From Mycobacterium paraffinicum (GTDB lineage: Bacteria; Actinomycetota; Actinomycetes; Mycobacteriales; Mycobacteriaceae), in NCBI RefSeq assembly GCF_001907675.1, contig NZ_MPNT01000004.1, positions 1-64,000 on the forward strand: a stretch of 64,000 nucleotides of DNA, written 5' to 3'. Of the stretch, positions 23,184 to 31,670 are shown one piece after another. Within the stretch, counting starts at the first letter, position 1; every line of letters begins with the position of its first letter. The notes below the pieces were generated by a model, which was given only the letters and a program-made list of their open reading frames with translations, made no database searches and was not told where the DNA came from. The position numbers were made by a program, and so were the translations under genes.

Positions 23184-24227
23184 TCACCAATGTATCCCGC
23201 GGGTCGCGCGCACAAACGTCTCGCTGCGTTTGTCGAATTGCGGTGAATCGCTTGACGATTCGTCACCCTTCGCGGCATGGGAGTCGCCGAACATGGCGAA
23301 GGCGCGGTTGCGCACCCGGTCCATCACCGCCGGGTTCACCGCGTCGGCGACGGCGGCGAATTGGCCGAACGGCGAGCTGGCCCGCCGGGGCCGGTGCACG
23401 ATCGCGTCCGCGATCACCCCGGCCGCCTGATCCGGCGTCAGCGCCGGGAACTTGTCGTAGAGCGTGGTCGGGCTGATCATCGGGGTACGCACCAGGGCCA
23501 TGTGCACGGTGGTGAACTTCACGCCGTCGTTGACGGTTTCGGCCTGCAGCGAATCACACAGGCTGTCCAGCGCGGACTTGCTGGCGATGTAGGCGCCGAA
23601 GCGCGGCGCGCGGGTCTGCACCCCGACCGAGGAGACGTTGACGATGTGCCCGAAGCCGCGCTCCCGCATCCCCGGGATGAACTTGAGAATGAGCTGGACG
23701 GCGCCCAGATAGTTCAGCTGCATGGTGCGCTGATAGTCGTGGATCCGGTCGTAGGACAGCTCGAGCGAGCGCCGGATGGACCGCCCCGCGTTGTTGATCA
23801 GGATGTCGACGCCCCCCAGGTCGCTGAGCACCTGGTCGGCCATCGCGGCGATCGCGTCCATGTCGGACAGGTCGCACGGGTAGACGTGGGCGGTCCCGCC
23901 GCGGATCGCTTCGATATCAGAGGCCACCTTCTCGAGGTTCTCCCGGGTGCGCGCGACCAGCACCACCACGCCGCCCGCTTCCGCGATCCGCTTCGCGGCG
24001 GCCTCGCCGATGCCCGACGATCCCCCGGTGATCAGAACGGTCTTGCCGTCAACCGCCTCGTCGAGCGTGCGGCCCTGCACGGCGTCGAGCAGATTCCTCA
24101 GATAGAACGGCCGGTAGCGGCCCGCGGAGTTGGGGGTGTTGACGATGTGGGACACCGCCGCCAGCGGCTTCTCCACCAAGCTCGCGAGCGGCTTTTCGAC
24201 CAAGTTGGTGATGTCGCCGAGATTCAT
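23184..24227 (-). CDS. Short-chain dehydrogenase/reductase, acyl-CoA reductase-like (Rv1543-like)
   Basis: The start at 24227 has AGGAG 10 bases upstream and yields 347 residues; longer readings add an implausible N-terminus. An N-terminal amphipathic region carries a repeat (LVEKPLASLVEKPLAAV, residues 9-25). The Rossmann motif TGGSSGIG is at 67-74, NNAG follows, and the active-site Tyr213 and Lys217 (YIASK) are intact. A C-terminal extension of about 80 residues (AIVHRPRRASSPFGQFAAVADAVNPAVMDRVRNRAF) is typical of mycobacterial fatty acyl-CoA reductase-like SDRs. The likely reaction is NADPH-dependent reduction of a lipid carbonyl. It heads a two-gene SDR operon divergent from glbN. Confidence 0.88.
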   Translation of the reverse strand: MNLGDITNLVEKPLASLVEKPLAAVSHIVNTPNSAGRYRPFYLRNLLDAVQGRTLDEAVDGKTVLITGGSSGIGEAAAKRIAEAGGVVVLVARTRENLEKVASDIEAIRGGTAHVYPCDLSDMDAIAAMADQVLSDLGGVDILINNAGRSIRRSLELSYDRIHDYQRTMQLNYLGAVQLILKFIPGMRERGFGHIVNVSSVGVQTRAPRFGAYIASKSALDSLCDSLQAETVNDGVKFTTVHMALVRTPMISPTTLYDKFPALTPDQAAGVIADAIVHRPRRASSPFGQFAAVADAVNPAVMDRVRNRAFAMFGDSHAAKGDESSSDSPQFDKRSETFVRATRGIHW

Positions 24228-24512
24228 TGGCTTTCGCTCCTGATGATGTCGGCCCCCCGACCGCGACTGGCCTGCCCGTTGACCACGACCGCCTTGCGGG
24301 GCTGTGTGAATGTTGTGACGTGAGTCATAAAGCCAACCTAGGACATCAGCACCCCCACTCGATGCAGATTTCCACCATGTAAAGCGTGCCGCACATCTCA
24401 CGCCGCGGCCGCCCCGGACGTCATTTGTGGGCAATGCGGTTGTTACGCAATGACATCCGAGCGTGATTGTGCACTAACTGGTGGGCAACGCCGAAATGTT
24501 CCAATCGTTGTT

Positions 24513-24923
24513 ATGAAAATTCTGGCACGCTTCCGCAAGCCACAGCCGGTCACCGTCTACGACCGGATCGGCGGGCACGAGGCGCTCGAAGTCGTGGTCG
24601 AGGACTTCTACGTTCGTGTGCTTGCCGATGACCAACTCGCGCGCTTTTTCACCGGGACCAACATGAACCGCCTCAAAGGCAAGCAGGTCGAGTTCTTCGC
24701 CGCCGCGCTCGGCGGCCCCGAGCCCTACACCGGCGCGCCGATGAAGCAGGTGCACCAGGGGCGTGGGATCACCATGTACCACTTCAACCTGGTGGCCGGG
24801 CACCTGTCGGACGCGCTGGCAGCGGCCGGGGTGCCGCCCGAGACCGTCACCGACATCATCGGCGCGATCGCGCCGCTGGCTCCCGAGATCGCGACGGGCG
24901 AGGCCAACACGGCCACGGTCTGA
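24513..24923 (+). CDS. glbN: Truncated haemoglobin N (group I)
   Basis: The ATG at 24513 gives exactly 136 residues, the length of trHbN of M. tuberculosis, and the sequence is closely similar from YDRIGGHEA onward. Haem-pocket residues are present: Tyr33 (B10), Gln58 (E11) and the proximal His81 (F8) in KQVHQGRG. In M. tuberculosis this protein oxidises nitric oxide to nitrate with bound oxygen and protects respiration. The short N-terminal extension ([12 protein letters not shown]), needed in the homologue for efficient NO turnover, is kept. The gene is followed by lprI in the same direction, as in M. tuberculosis where the two are co-transcribed. Confidence 0.95.
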   Translation: MKILARFRKPQPVTVYDRIGGHEALEVVVEDFYVRVLADDQLARFFTGTNMNRLKGKQVEFFAAALGGPEPYTGAPMKQVHQGRGITMYHFNLVAGHLSDALAAAGVPPETVTDIIGAIAPLAPEIATGEANTATV

Positions 24924-25038
24924 CGGTCCCCCCGCCGGGACGACCGCGGCGGTTGCGGTCGTGGGCGCCACCACGACCGTGGCGGCAACCTCGGCGTGTC
25001 GCGCCGGCCGCGCGCCCGGCAGGCGGTAGTCAGCACGT

Positions 25039-25662
25039 ATGCGACTGCTCGCCGTCATCGTCGCGGCCCTGCTGTTGAGCGCCTGCGGCGCGAAATCGAC
25101 GCCGCCGCCGGCCACCACCACGCCGGCGACCACCACCGCCCCGCCGACCGCGGCACCCCTCGACTGCGCCGCCCCGGCCAACGCGGCCCAGCGGCAGGTG
25201 TGCGCCGATCCCCACCTGACCGACCTCGACCACCGGGTGCAGGCCGCATACTCGGAGGCGCTCGCCCGGCCCGGCGCGGACCAAGCCGCGCTGAGCACCG
25301 CACAGCAGCGCTGGGCGACCGACCGCGACGGCTGCGCCCACAACCCCGAGCTGCGCACCTGCCTGACCGAGGCGTATCAGACGCGGCTGGTCCAGCTGGC
25401 CATCGCCGACCCCGGAACCCTGAGCCCGCCCGTGGTCACCTACCAGTGCCCCGCGGACGCCGGGCCGTTGACCGCGCAGTTCTACAACGAGTTCGATCCG
25501 CCCGCGGCGGTGCTCGACTGGAAGGGCAACCAGCAGATCCTGTTCCAGGAGCCGTCCGGCAGCGGCGCCCGATACGGCCGGCAGGGCTCGGAATACTGGG
25601 AGCACCAGGGCGAGGTCACGCTCGACCTCAACGGCACGAAATTCGTCTGCCACGCGCCGTGA
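25039..25662 (+). CDS. lprI: Lipoprotein LprI, lysozyme-inhibitor type
   Basis: The 207-residue precursor has a lipoprotein signal peptide with lipobox LLSAC (Cys17), then a Thr/Pro-rich linker (about 20-40). A Cys-containing LprI/DUF1311 domain (LDCAAPANAAQRQVCADPHLTDLD ... CLTEAYQTRL) follows. The C-terminal half (VTYQCPADAGPLTAQFYN ... EVTLDLNGTKFVCHAP) resembles the MliC lysozyme-inhibitor fold with a Cys pair. In M. tuberculosis LprI inhibits lysozyme and is co-expressed with glbN. The protein should be anchored on the outer face of the membrane. Confidence 0.9.
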   Translation: MRLLAVIVAALLLSACGAKSTPPPATTTPATTTAPPTAAPLDCAAPANAAQRQVCADPHLTDLDHRVQAAYSEALARPGADQAALSTAQQRWATDRDGCAHNPELRTCLTEAYQTRLVQLAIADPGTLSPPVVTYQCPADAGPLTAQFYNEFDPPAAVLDWKGNQQILFQEPSGSGARYGRQGSEYWEHQGEVTLDLNGTKFVCHAP

Positions 25663-25674
25663 TTCGTGCCTAGC

Positions 25675-25779
25675 ATGCTCGACATGGGCCGCACCTTCGA
25701 CGACCTGGTGGCCGAGGCCGACGGGCCGTTCGTCGCGCACTCCACGCGGCTGCTCGTCGAGGCCCGCAAGCCGGGCTGA
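25675..25779 (+). pseudogene. Internally deleted methyltransferase remnant
   Basis: A 34-codon frame reads MLDMGRTFDDLVAEADGPFVAHSTRLLVEARKPG. The first 16 residues look like the start of actinobacterial SAM-dependent methyltransferases (GRTFDDLVAEA), and the last 15 look like their C-terminal strand (STRLLVEARKP). The catalytic middle, normally over 200 residues, is absent. This points to a clean internal deletion that kept the frame. The assignment is from remembered family sequence. Confidence 0.4.
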
Positions 25780-25889
25780 TCCCGGTGATCCGTCGCCGAT
25801 ATTGCCGAGCCGGTAAATCTGCAGAAGATGTGCGAGAGACGGCCTGCAAAATTACAGGGTCGACGAATTGCGTAAGCGTTGACCGTGGA

Positions 25890-26816
25890 TCAGCCCTCGG
25901 CGCGCAGCACGTCCAGCGCGTGCTGCAGATCGGCCGGGTAGGGGCTGACGATCTCCATCCGCCTGCCGTCCGCCGGGTGGGCGAACGACAGCGACCGGGC
26001 ATGCAGCCATTGCCGTTCCAGCCCAAGCCTTTTCGCGAGTTTCGGATCGGCACCGTAGACGAGGTCGCCGCAGCAGGGGTGGTGCAGCGCGGAGAAGTGC
26101 ACCCGGATCTGGTGCGTGCGACCGGTTTCCAGGTGCACGTCGAGCAGGCTGGCCGCGACGAAGGCCTCGATGGTGTCGTAGTGGGTCAGGCTGTGCCGGC
26201 CGTTCGTCGTGACCGCGAACTTCCACTCGCCGCCGCGGTGCCGCCCGATCGGTGCGTCGATCGTGCCGCTCGACGGGTCCGGATGCCCCTGCACCAGCGC
26301 GTGATAGCGCTTGTCGACCGTGCGCTGTTTGAACGCGCGCTTGAGCACGGTGTAGGCGCGCTCGGAGAGCGCCACCACCATCACCCCGGAGGTGCCGACG
26401 TCGAGGCGATGCACGATGCCCTGCCGCTCCGGCACCCCGGACGTGGTGATCCGGTAACCGGCCGCGGCCAGCCCGCCGAGCACCGTCGGCCCGGTCCAGC
26501 CGACCGACGCGTGCGCGGCCACCGCGGCGGGCTTGTCGACCGCGACGATGTCGTCGTCGGAATACAGGATCGTCATGCCCTCGATCTCGACGGGCGTGTT
26601 CACCACCGGTGGCGGCGCCTCGGGCAACCGGACCTGAAGCCACGCGCCGCCGGTCAACCGGTCGGACTTGCCCGCCTGCACGCCGTCCAGTTCGACGCCG
26701 CCGCCTTCGGCCAGGGCCGCGGCGGCGCTGCGGGACAGGCCCAGCAGGCGTGCCAGTCCGGCGTCCACGCGCATGCCCGCCAGCCCCTCGGGGACCGGCA
26801 TCGAACGGTCGGTCAA
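25890..26816 (-). CDS. RluA/RluD-family 23S rRNA pseudouridine synthase (Rv1540-like)
   Basis: The TTG at 26816 overlaps the lspA stop (TTGA) and gives 308 residues, the length of the M. tuberculosis homologue Rv1540; an ATG five codons later is the alternative. An S4-like RNA-binding domain is at residues 10-75 ([27 protein letters not shown]). The synthase domain has the catalytic Asp139 in [10 protein letters not shown] and the conserved [15 protein letters not shown] segment. The expected reaction is isomerisation of specific uridines in 23S rRNA, probably in the helix-69 region for RluD-type enzymes. Coupled translation with lspA is the usual arrangement in many bacteria. Confidence 0.92.
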   Translation of the reverse strand: MTDRSMPVPEGLAGMRVDAGLARLLGLSRSAAAALAEGGGVELDGVQAGKSDRLTGGAWLQVRLPEAPPPVVNTPVEIEGMTILYSDDDIVAVDKPAAVAAHASVGWTGPTVLGGLAAAGYRITTSGVPERQGIVHRLDVGTSGVMVVALSERAYTVLKRAFKQRTVDKRYHALVQGHPDPSSGTIDAPIGRHRGGEWKFAVTTNGRHSLTHYDTIEAFVAASLLDVHLETGRTHQIRVHFSALHHPCCGDLVYGADPKLAKRLGLERQWLHARSLSFAHPADGRRMEIVSPYPADLQHALDVLRAEG

Positions 26817-27409
26817 CTCGGGTCGGCCTTGCTGCGTCGGCCTACGGTGTCGAAGTCGTAGCCGAACACCGACAGCACCACCAAGAGGATCGCGCCGCCC
26901 ACCACCGAGGGATCGGCGACGTTGAACACCGGCCACCAGCCGACCGACAAGAAGTCCACGACGTGGCCGCGCAGCGGCCCGGGCGCGCGGAAGAAGCGGT
27001 CGACCAGGTTGCCCATCGCGCCGCCGAGGATCATCCCCAGCCCGACCGCCCACCAGGGCGACACCAGCCGCCGCCCCATCCAGAAGATGCCGGCCACCAC
27101 GCCGGTCGCGATCAGCGTCAGCACCCAGGTGTAGCCGGTCGCCATCGAGAACGCGGCGCCGGAGTTGCGCACCAGCGTCCAGGTCACCGTGTCGCCGATG
27201 ATGGGCACCGGCTGACCGGGGGGCAGCAGCTTGACGGCGAGCACCTTGGTGACGATGTCCAGGGCCAGGACGATCGCCGCCACCGACAGCAGCAGGCGCA
27301 GCCGCCTCGGCGGCCGCTGCGGCTCGCCGGCCGCGGCGTCGCCGGCTTGGTCGGTTGAGGTCACTGGCTCAGTCGATGGTTCCTCGGGCACTCTCACATC
27401 ATCCCCCAA
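26813..27409 (-). CDS. lspA: Lipoprotein signal peptidase LspA
   Basis: This 198-residue protein has a cytoplasmic N-terminal extension of about 35 residues and four membrane segments (about 37-59, 94-110, 116-136 and 168-188). The catalytic aspartates are Asp137 in GNLVDRF and Asp166 in FNVADPS. It cleaves diacylglyceryl-modified prolipoproteins before the lipobox Cys and is the aspartic protease blocked by globomycin. LprI in this window is a predicted substrate. The extension is longer than in E. coli but usual for mycobacteria. It precedes the pseudouridine synthase gene with a 4-bp overlap and is divergent from ansA. Confidence 0.96.
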   Translation of the reverse strand: MGDDVRVPEEPSTEPVTSTDQAGDAAAGEPQRPPRRLRLLLSVAAIVLALDIVTKVLAVKLLPPGQPVPIIGDTVTWTLVRNSGAAFSMATGYTWVLTLIATGVVAGIFWMGRRLVSPWWAVGLGMILGGAMGNLVDRFFRAPGPLRGHVVDFLSVGWWPVFNVADPSVVGGAILLVVLSVFGYDFDTVGRRSKADPS

Positions 27410-27462
27410 TGCCGACGCGGGCTGGCCCGGTGTTCGCGGTTGGCGTGCGCGATGATTTCCCC

Positions 27463-28389
27463 ATGGGCCGGCTCACCGTCATCGCCACCGGAGGCACGAT
27501 ATCGACGGGCACCGGCCCGGACGGCGTGCACCGGCCCGCTTACGGCGCGGCGGACCTGGCCGCCGGCCTCGACGTCGACGTCGTCGACGTGCTGGCGTTG
27601 GACAGCTCGCAGCTGGTGCCGGCCGATTGGGATCGGATCCGCGGCGCCGTGCGGGCGGCGATCGACGGCGGCGCCGAGGGTGTGGTGGTCACCCACGGCA
27701 CCGACACCATGGAGGAGAGCGCGTTGTGGCTCGAACTCACCCACGCGGGCGACGTTCCGGTGGTGTTGACCGGCGCGATGCGCAGCGCCGACGCCCCCGA
27801 CGCCGACGGCCCGGCCAACCTGCGTGCGGCCCTCGGGGTGGCGGGCAGCCCCGCCGCGCGCGGCCTCGGCGTGCTGGTGTGCTTCGCCGGCCGGGTGTTG
27901 CAGCCGCTGGGGCTGACCAAGGTGGCGACCAACGACCTGACCGGTTTCGCCGGTGAGCTGATCGGCACGGTGAACGGCGGTGTCACGCTGGCCGGCACCA
28001 AGACGCGGCCCCAGCTCGGCGACCTGACCGCGGCGGAGGCGCCGCGCGTGGACATCGTCGCCGCCTACCTGGGCAGTGACGGGGTGGCCCTGGACGCCTG
28101 CGTGGCCGCCGGGGCGAGGGGCGTGGTGCTCGAGGCGCTGGGTTCGGGCAATGCCGGCGACGCGGTGGTCGACGCGGTGGCCCGGCACTGCCGCGCCGGC
28201 GTGGCCGTCGCGGTGTCCACCCGCGTCCCCGGCGGGCGCGTGGGTGCCAGCTACGGGCCCGGCCACCAGATGGCGGCGGCCGGAGCGGTGATGGTGCCCC
28301 GGTTGCGCCCCCCGCAGGCGCGGGTGCTTTTGATGGCCGCGCTGGCCGCGCAGCTACCGGTCGCCGACGTCATCACCCGCTGGGGCTGA
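27463..28389 (+). CDS. ansA: L-asparaginase AnsA
   Basis: The ATG at 27463 ([14 protein letters not shown]) matches the start of the M. tuberculosis enzyme; upstream in-frame starts lie inside the lspA promoter region. The 308-residue protein has both catalytic threonine motifs of bacterial asparaginases, TGGTIS at residues 9-14 and the [10 protein letters not shown] segment at about 78-87. It hydrolyses asparagine to aspartate and ammonia; in M. tuberculosis AnsA is linked to nitrogen supply and acid resistance. No signal peptide is seen. Its last 36 bases overlap tail-to-tail with dinX on the other strand. Confidence 0.94.
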   Translation: MGRLTVIATGGTISTGTGPDGVHRPAYGAADLAAGLDVDVVDVLALDSSQLVPADWDRIRGAVRAAIDGGAEGVVVTHGTDTMEESALWLELTHAGDVPVVLTGAMRSADAPDADGPANLRAALGVAGSPAARGLGVLVCFAGRVLQPLGLTKVATNDLTGFAGELIGTVNGGVTLAGTKTRPQLGDLTAAEAPRVDIVAAYLGSDGVALDACVAAGARGVVLEALGSGNAGDAVVDAVARHCRAGVAVAVSTRVPGGRVGASYGPGHQMAAAGAVMVPRLRPPQARVLLMAALAAQLPVADVITRWG

Positions 28390-29760
28390 AGGGTGGTCGG
28401 CTTCCCGGGCCTGCAACGCGCCCACGTAGTCCGGCCAGTCCAGGGAATCCACCGGGTTGGCCTTGGTCAGCTCGGCGGTGTCCGCGGCGAACGTGCGGGC
28501 CGGGCCCGGACCGGAACTGCGGGTCTCGAACCGCGCGGTGACCACGCCGTGGCCCGCGCCCTGCACCCAGCCGTGCCCGAGCTCTGGGTGCGTGACGTCG
28601 TCTCCGACCCGCCAGCCCTCGTCGGGCACCGGGGCGAACATCGCCTCGGCGGCGGTCGCCACGGTTTCGGCCGGGTGATCCTCCCCCGCCAGGTCCAGGT
28701 CCGGGAACAGCGACTCCTGCCGCACGTCGCTCAATCCCGAAAACCCCACGCCCAGTAGGCGAATCGGTCCGATCTCGCGGGGGTCGAGCAGCAGCCGGCG
28801 GGCCAGGGCGACCAGCGCGCCGGCCTCGGTTGTGGCGTATGGCAGCGTCGCCGAGCGGGTCAGCGTGCTCATGTCGGACTTCTTGAGCTTCACGGTGACG
28901 GTGCGGGCGCCGCGGCCGTCGCGCAGCAGGCGCTGATGCGCGTGCTCGGCGATCGGGTCGATCGCCTCACGCAGCTGCTCGACGCTGGTCAGGTCGACGG
29001 CGAACGTGGATTCGGAGCTGATCTGCTTGGCCTCGGCGCGCTCGGCGACCGGCCGGTCGTCGATGCCGCGGGCCAGGCGGTGCAGCGCCGGGCCGACCGT
29101 CGCGCCCAGGATGTTGGCGGCCTCGGCGTCCGTCAGCGCGGCCAGCTGGCCGATCGTCTCGATGCCGAGCCGGTTGAGCTTCTCCTCGGCGACCGGACCG
29201 ATGCCCCACAGCCGCCGCACCGGCAAACCGCCGAGCAGCGACCGCTCTTCGGCGCGCCGGACCACCCGGATGCCGTCGGGTTTGGCCAGCCCGGAGGCGA
29301 TCTTGGCGATCTGCTTGCCCGAGCCGGCGCCCACCGACGCGATCAGGCCGGTCTCCTCGCGCACCCGGTGCCGCAGGCCTTCGCAGAACGCCTCGACGTC
29401 CTCGGCCGAGGCGCCCGCGAGGCCGGACGGTTCGCCGAAGCCCTCGTCGAAGGACAGCTGCTCGACGACCGGCACCACGGCGCGCACAGTGTCGAAGACG
29501 CGCCGGCTGGCCACCCCGTACACGACGCCGCGCGGCGGCAACACCACCGCGGTCACCCCGATCAGGCGGCGGGCCTGGTGCATCGGCATCGCCGAGCGGG
29601 CGCCGAACACCCTGGCCTCGTAGCTGGCCCCGGCCACCACGCCGCGCCCGCCCAGGCCGCCGACCAACACCGGCCGCCCCCGCAGCGTCGGCCGGGTGAG
29701 CTGTTCGACCGAGGCGAAGAACGCATCCATGTCCAGGTGCAGCACCCAACGGGACTCCAC
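28354..29760 (-). CDS. dinX: DNA polymerase IV (Y family) DinX
   Basis: The GTG at 29760 ([20 protein letters not shown]) fits the homologue's start and gives 468 residues; longer upstream readings cover the next gene. Catalytic acidic residues are Asp10 (LDMD) and Asp105-Glu106 (SFDEG). Fingers, thumb with a helix-hairpin-helix ([19 protein letters not shown]) and little-finger domains are all present. The C-terminal extension of about 100 residues contains a tudor-like segment ([31 protein letters not shown]) found in mycobacterial DinX. This is a translesion or mismatch-extending polymerase. A canonical beta-clamp-binding motif may be [10 protein letters not shown] at about residue 350. 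Confidence 0.94.
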   Translation of the reverse strand: MESRWVLHLDMDAFFASVEQLTRPTLRGRPVLVGGLGGRGVVAGASYEARVFGARSAMPMHQARRLIGVTAVVLPPRGVVYGVASRRVFDTVRAVVPVVEQLSFDEGFGEPSGLAGASAEDVEAFCEGLRHRVREETGLIASVGAGSGKQIAKIASGLAKPDGIRVVRRAEERSLLGGLPVRRLWGIGPVAEEKLNRLGIETIGQLAALTDAEAANILGATVGPALHRLARGIDDRPVAERAEAKQISSESTFAVDLTSVEQLREAIDPIAEHAHQRLLRDGRGARTVTVKLKKSDMSTLTRSATLPYATTEAGALVALARRLLLDPREIGPIRLLGVGFSGLSDVRQESLFPDLDLAGEDHPAETVATAAEAMFAPVPDEGWRVGDDVTHPELGHGWVQGAGHGVVTARFETRSSGPGPARTFAADTAELTKANPVDSLDWPDYVGALQAREADHPSAPAGDDVGDR

Positions 29761-29816
29761 ACTTCGGAATGCTATTGGTCTGAACTCCCGGCGCGGTCGC
29801 CGTGGCGCGGTCCGGC

Positions 29817-30551
29817 TCAGTTCTTGCCGGGCTGTTGTTGCACCGGCAGCGGGTGGACCGGCAGTGGGTGGACCGGCGGCTGCGGGGGGTGGCAGGCGTA
29901 ACACTGGATCGGCCCGTGGCCGCTCGGCGCCGGCGGATTGCCGTCGTGCTGGGGCGGCACCGGTATCGGAACGGGCACGGGCACGATCACCGGCGGGACG
30001 TTGACGGTCACGTTGGGCGGGGGCGGCGGGCTGCCCGGGTCGGCCGGGGCGGCCGCGGGCGCCGGCGCCGGCGCGATCACGACGGGTGCCTCGGCACCAC
30101 CGGCTGGTCCGGGCGATACGTGCCCGGCGTCGGGAGGGGTGGTCGGCGCAGCCGGCGCCACGGGCGGCGGCGCCACCGCGCTGGGGGCCTGCGGCGTCAC
30201 CGACCCGACACTGGAATTGGGAACCACCACAGGCTTGTGCTCCTTGGGGCCCGACCCGTCGATGAGGAGGAGCCCGAGCCCGGCGACCGCCCCGAGCGCC
30301 GCTACCACGGCGCCCGCCGCCAGGGCATTCGTTCCCCTCGAGCGCGGCCTCGCCGTCACGGTCGCGGCCGGACACACCTCGAATTTCGCGGGCTCGGAGA
30401 GGGATCCGTCCTCGACCCTGGGGTCGCCCAGCGGGCTCGATGCCCACGCCTCGGCGACGGTGAGGTCCTCATGCGGGGTGGCGGCAACCGTCAGGTCGTC
30501 GTGCGGAAGGGCGGCGAAGGTTGTCGACTGCGAGTCTTCGATGATGCTCAT
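29817..30551 (-). CDS. Proline-rich single-pass membrane protein, function unknown
   Basis: The ATG at 30551 with GGAA upstream gives 244 residues. The N-terminal 70 residues are cytoplasmic and acidic and contain two copies of an H-x-D-LTVA motif ([20 protein letters not shown]). One membrane helix spans about residues 76-97 after an RPRSRG stop-transfer segment. The remaining 145 residues are Pro/Ala/Val-rich, extended and probably cell-wall-spanning, ending in [12 protein letters not shown] repeats. A CYAC pair near residue 220 could form a disulphide or bind metal together with nearby His. No enzymatic domain is visible. It may be a cell-envelope structural or sensor protein. Confidence 0.75.
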   Translation of the reverse strand: MSIIEDSQSTTFAALPHDDLTVAATPHEDLTVAEAWASSPLGDPRVEDGSLSEPAKFEVCPAATVTARPRSRGTNALAAGAVVAALGAVAGLGLLLIDGSGPKEHKPVVVPNSSVGSVTPQAPSAVAPPPVAPAAPTTPPDAGHVSPGPAGGAEAPVVIAPAPAPAAAPADPGSPPPPPNVTVNVPPVIVPVPVPIPVPPQHDGNPPAPSGHGPIQCYACHPPQPPVHPLPVHPLPVQQQPGKN

Positions 30552-30652
30552 GGCGTGTTCCTTGACTGTGGTCGCGGCCCCCGTTGAGCCGCCGTCACAG
30601 GTAAGAGCGGCCAACCCGGGTGGCGCGGACACATTTTTGGGAACTTTTTTCG

Positions 30653-30712
30653 CGAGAGTGCAAACACCGACGCCCTTACTCGCGCGATGCGTCGCCAACC
30701 GCACTTTGGCGC
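30653..30712. repeat. 60-bp hairpin element, copy A (3' of the DUF559 gene)
   Basis: The 60 bases directly after the DUF559 stop align without gaps to 31611-31670 at 39 of 60 positions. The ends contain AGTGC and GCACT, which can pair. See copy B. Confidence 0.5.
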
Positions 30713-31576
30713 TCAGCAGGGGCAGCCGGCGGCACGCAGAGCATCGCGGATCCGGGCTAGGACGATGTCAGGTCGATTCCGCAACAGGTCGGCGCTCACC
30801 CGAATGATGCGCCAGCCCCGTCGCTCCAGTTCGGCCGCGCGATCGATGTCCTGCGCGCGAATGCGCGCGTCGGTCCAGTGCTGAGCGCCGTCGTACTCGA
30901 CACCGACACGCCACTGCTCCCACCCCATGTCTATGCGCGCGGTCACGGCGCCCCACTGGTTACGCACCGCGATTTGGGTCAGCGGCCTGGGTAAGCCGGC
31001 GAAGACGATCGCGAGCCTGGTCCGGGTCTCCTGCGGCGATTCTGCTCCGGCATCGACCAGATCCAATACCTGGCGCAGCTGCCGCACGCCGCGAGCGCCG
31101 CGGCGGGCCGCAACCAGCGGATGCACCTCGTCGACCGCAAGTCCGGTAGCCCTCGCCAACGAATCGACAGCTACGACGGCGGGAACCAGCCCGGGACGGC
31201 GCCCCAGGTCGAACGCAGTCCGCGCAGGCGACGTGATCGCCACACCGCTGACCGCCGTGAATTCCCCGGCCAACAGCGACTCGTTCCGGGTGATGATCAG
31301 GCGCGGCGGGCGTTTGCGATCGCTGATGAGCTCGGCCGGCGCTTGCGGATCGACCCACTGGACGCCGAGCAGTGCGGCCACCGAATTCCCCGCGACGACA
31401 GCCTTCTTGCCAGACCAGAGCCAGGCGGCGACGGCCCGATCTCTCGCGGTCAGCGCGCTCCCGCGCCGTTGGTAGACATTGCGATAGATCCGCGTACACG
31501 ACCCCCGCAGCTCGCGCTCCGTGAACATGCCCGCCTCAATCGCGTGCGTACCGACGAACGGTGTCCCCTGCGCCAT
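30713..31576 (-). CDS. DUF559-type protein with restriction-endonuclease-like C-terminus
   Basis: The ATG at 31576 gives 287 residues. The N-terminal 80 residues (IEAGMFTERELRGSCTRIYRNVYQRRG) resemble the winged-helix region of AbiEi-like antitoxins. The C-terminal 100 residues (VEYDGAQHWTD ... RAAELERRGWRIIRVSADLL) match DUF559, a Vsr-like PD-(D/E)xK nuclease fold. The central acidic residues VEYDG and the following QHW are kept. Such proteins are multi-copy in actinobacteria and their role is unproven; defence or DNA repair is possible. Two related 60-bp hairpin elements flank it exactly, which suggests the gene was inserted or duplicated as a unit. Confidence 0.75.
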   Translation of the reverse strand: MAQGTPFVGTHAIEAGMFTERELRGSCTRIYRNVYQRRGSALTARDRAVAAWLWSGKKAVVAGNSVAALLGVQWVDPQAPAELISDRKRPPRLIITRNESLLAGEFTAVSGVAITSPARTAFDLGRRPGLVPAVVAVDSLARATGLAVDEVHPLVAARRGARGVRQLRQVLDLVDAGAESPQETRTRLAIVFAGLPRPLTQIAVRNQWGAVTARIDMGWEQWRVGVEYDGAQHWTDARIRAQDIDRAAELERRGWRIIRVSADLLRNRPDIVLARIRDALRAAGCPC

Positions 31577-31610
31577 GGCCGAAGAATGCCAGGACGGTCT
31601 GACACTGGCC

Positions 31611-31670
31611 CGAAAGTGCAATTACCGACGTATCCACTCGGAAAACGTGTCGCTGGTTGCACTTTCGCGG
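31611..31670. repeat. 60-bp hairpin element, copy B (5' of the DUF559 gene, 3' of ileS)
   Basis: CGAAAGTGCAA (31611-31621) pairs perfectly with TTGCACTTTCG (31657-31667) across a 35-base loop. The element starts where the DUF559 promoter should lie and ends at the ileS stop codon. It aligns with copy A at 39 of 60 positions and may serve as terminator, operator or a mobile-repeat scar. Confidence 0.6.

Noticed and set aside
24235..24512. TGTGA-like half sites between the SDR operon and glbN
   Set aside because: The second half site of a Crp-type palindrome is poor and the spacing does not fit, so no regulator was assigned.
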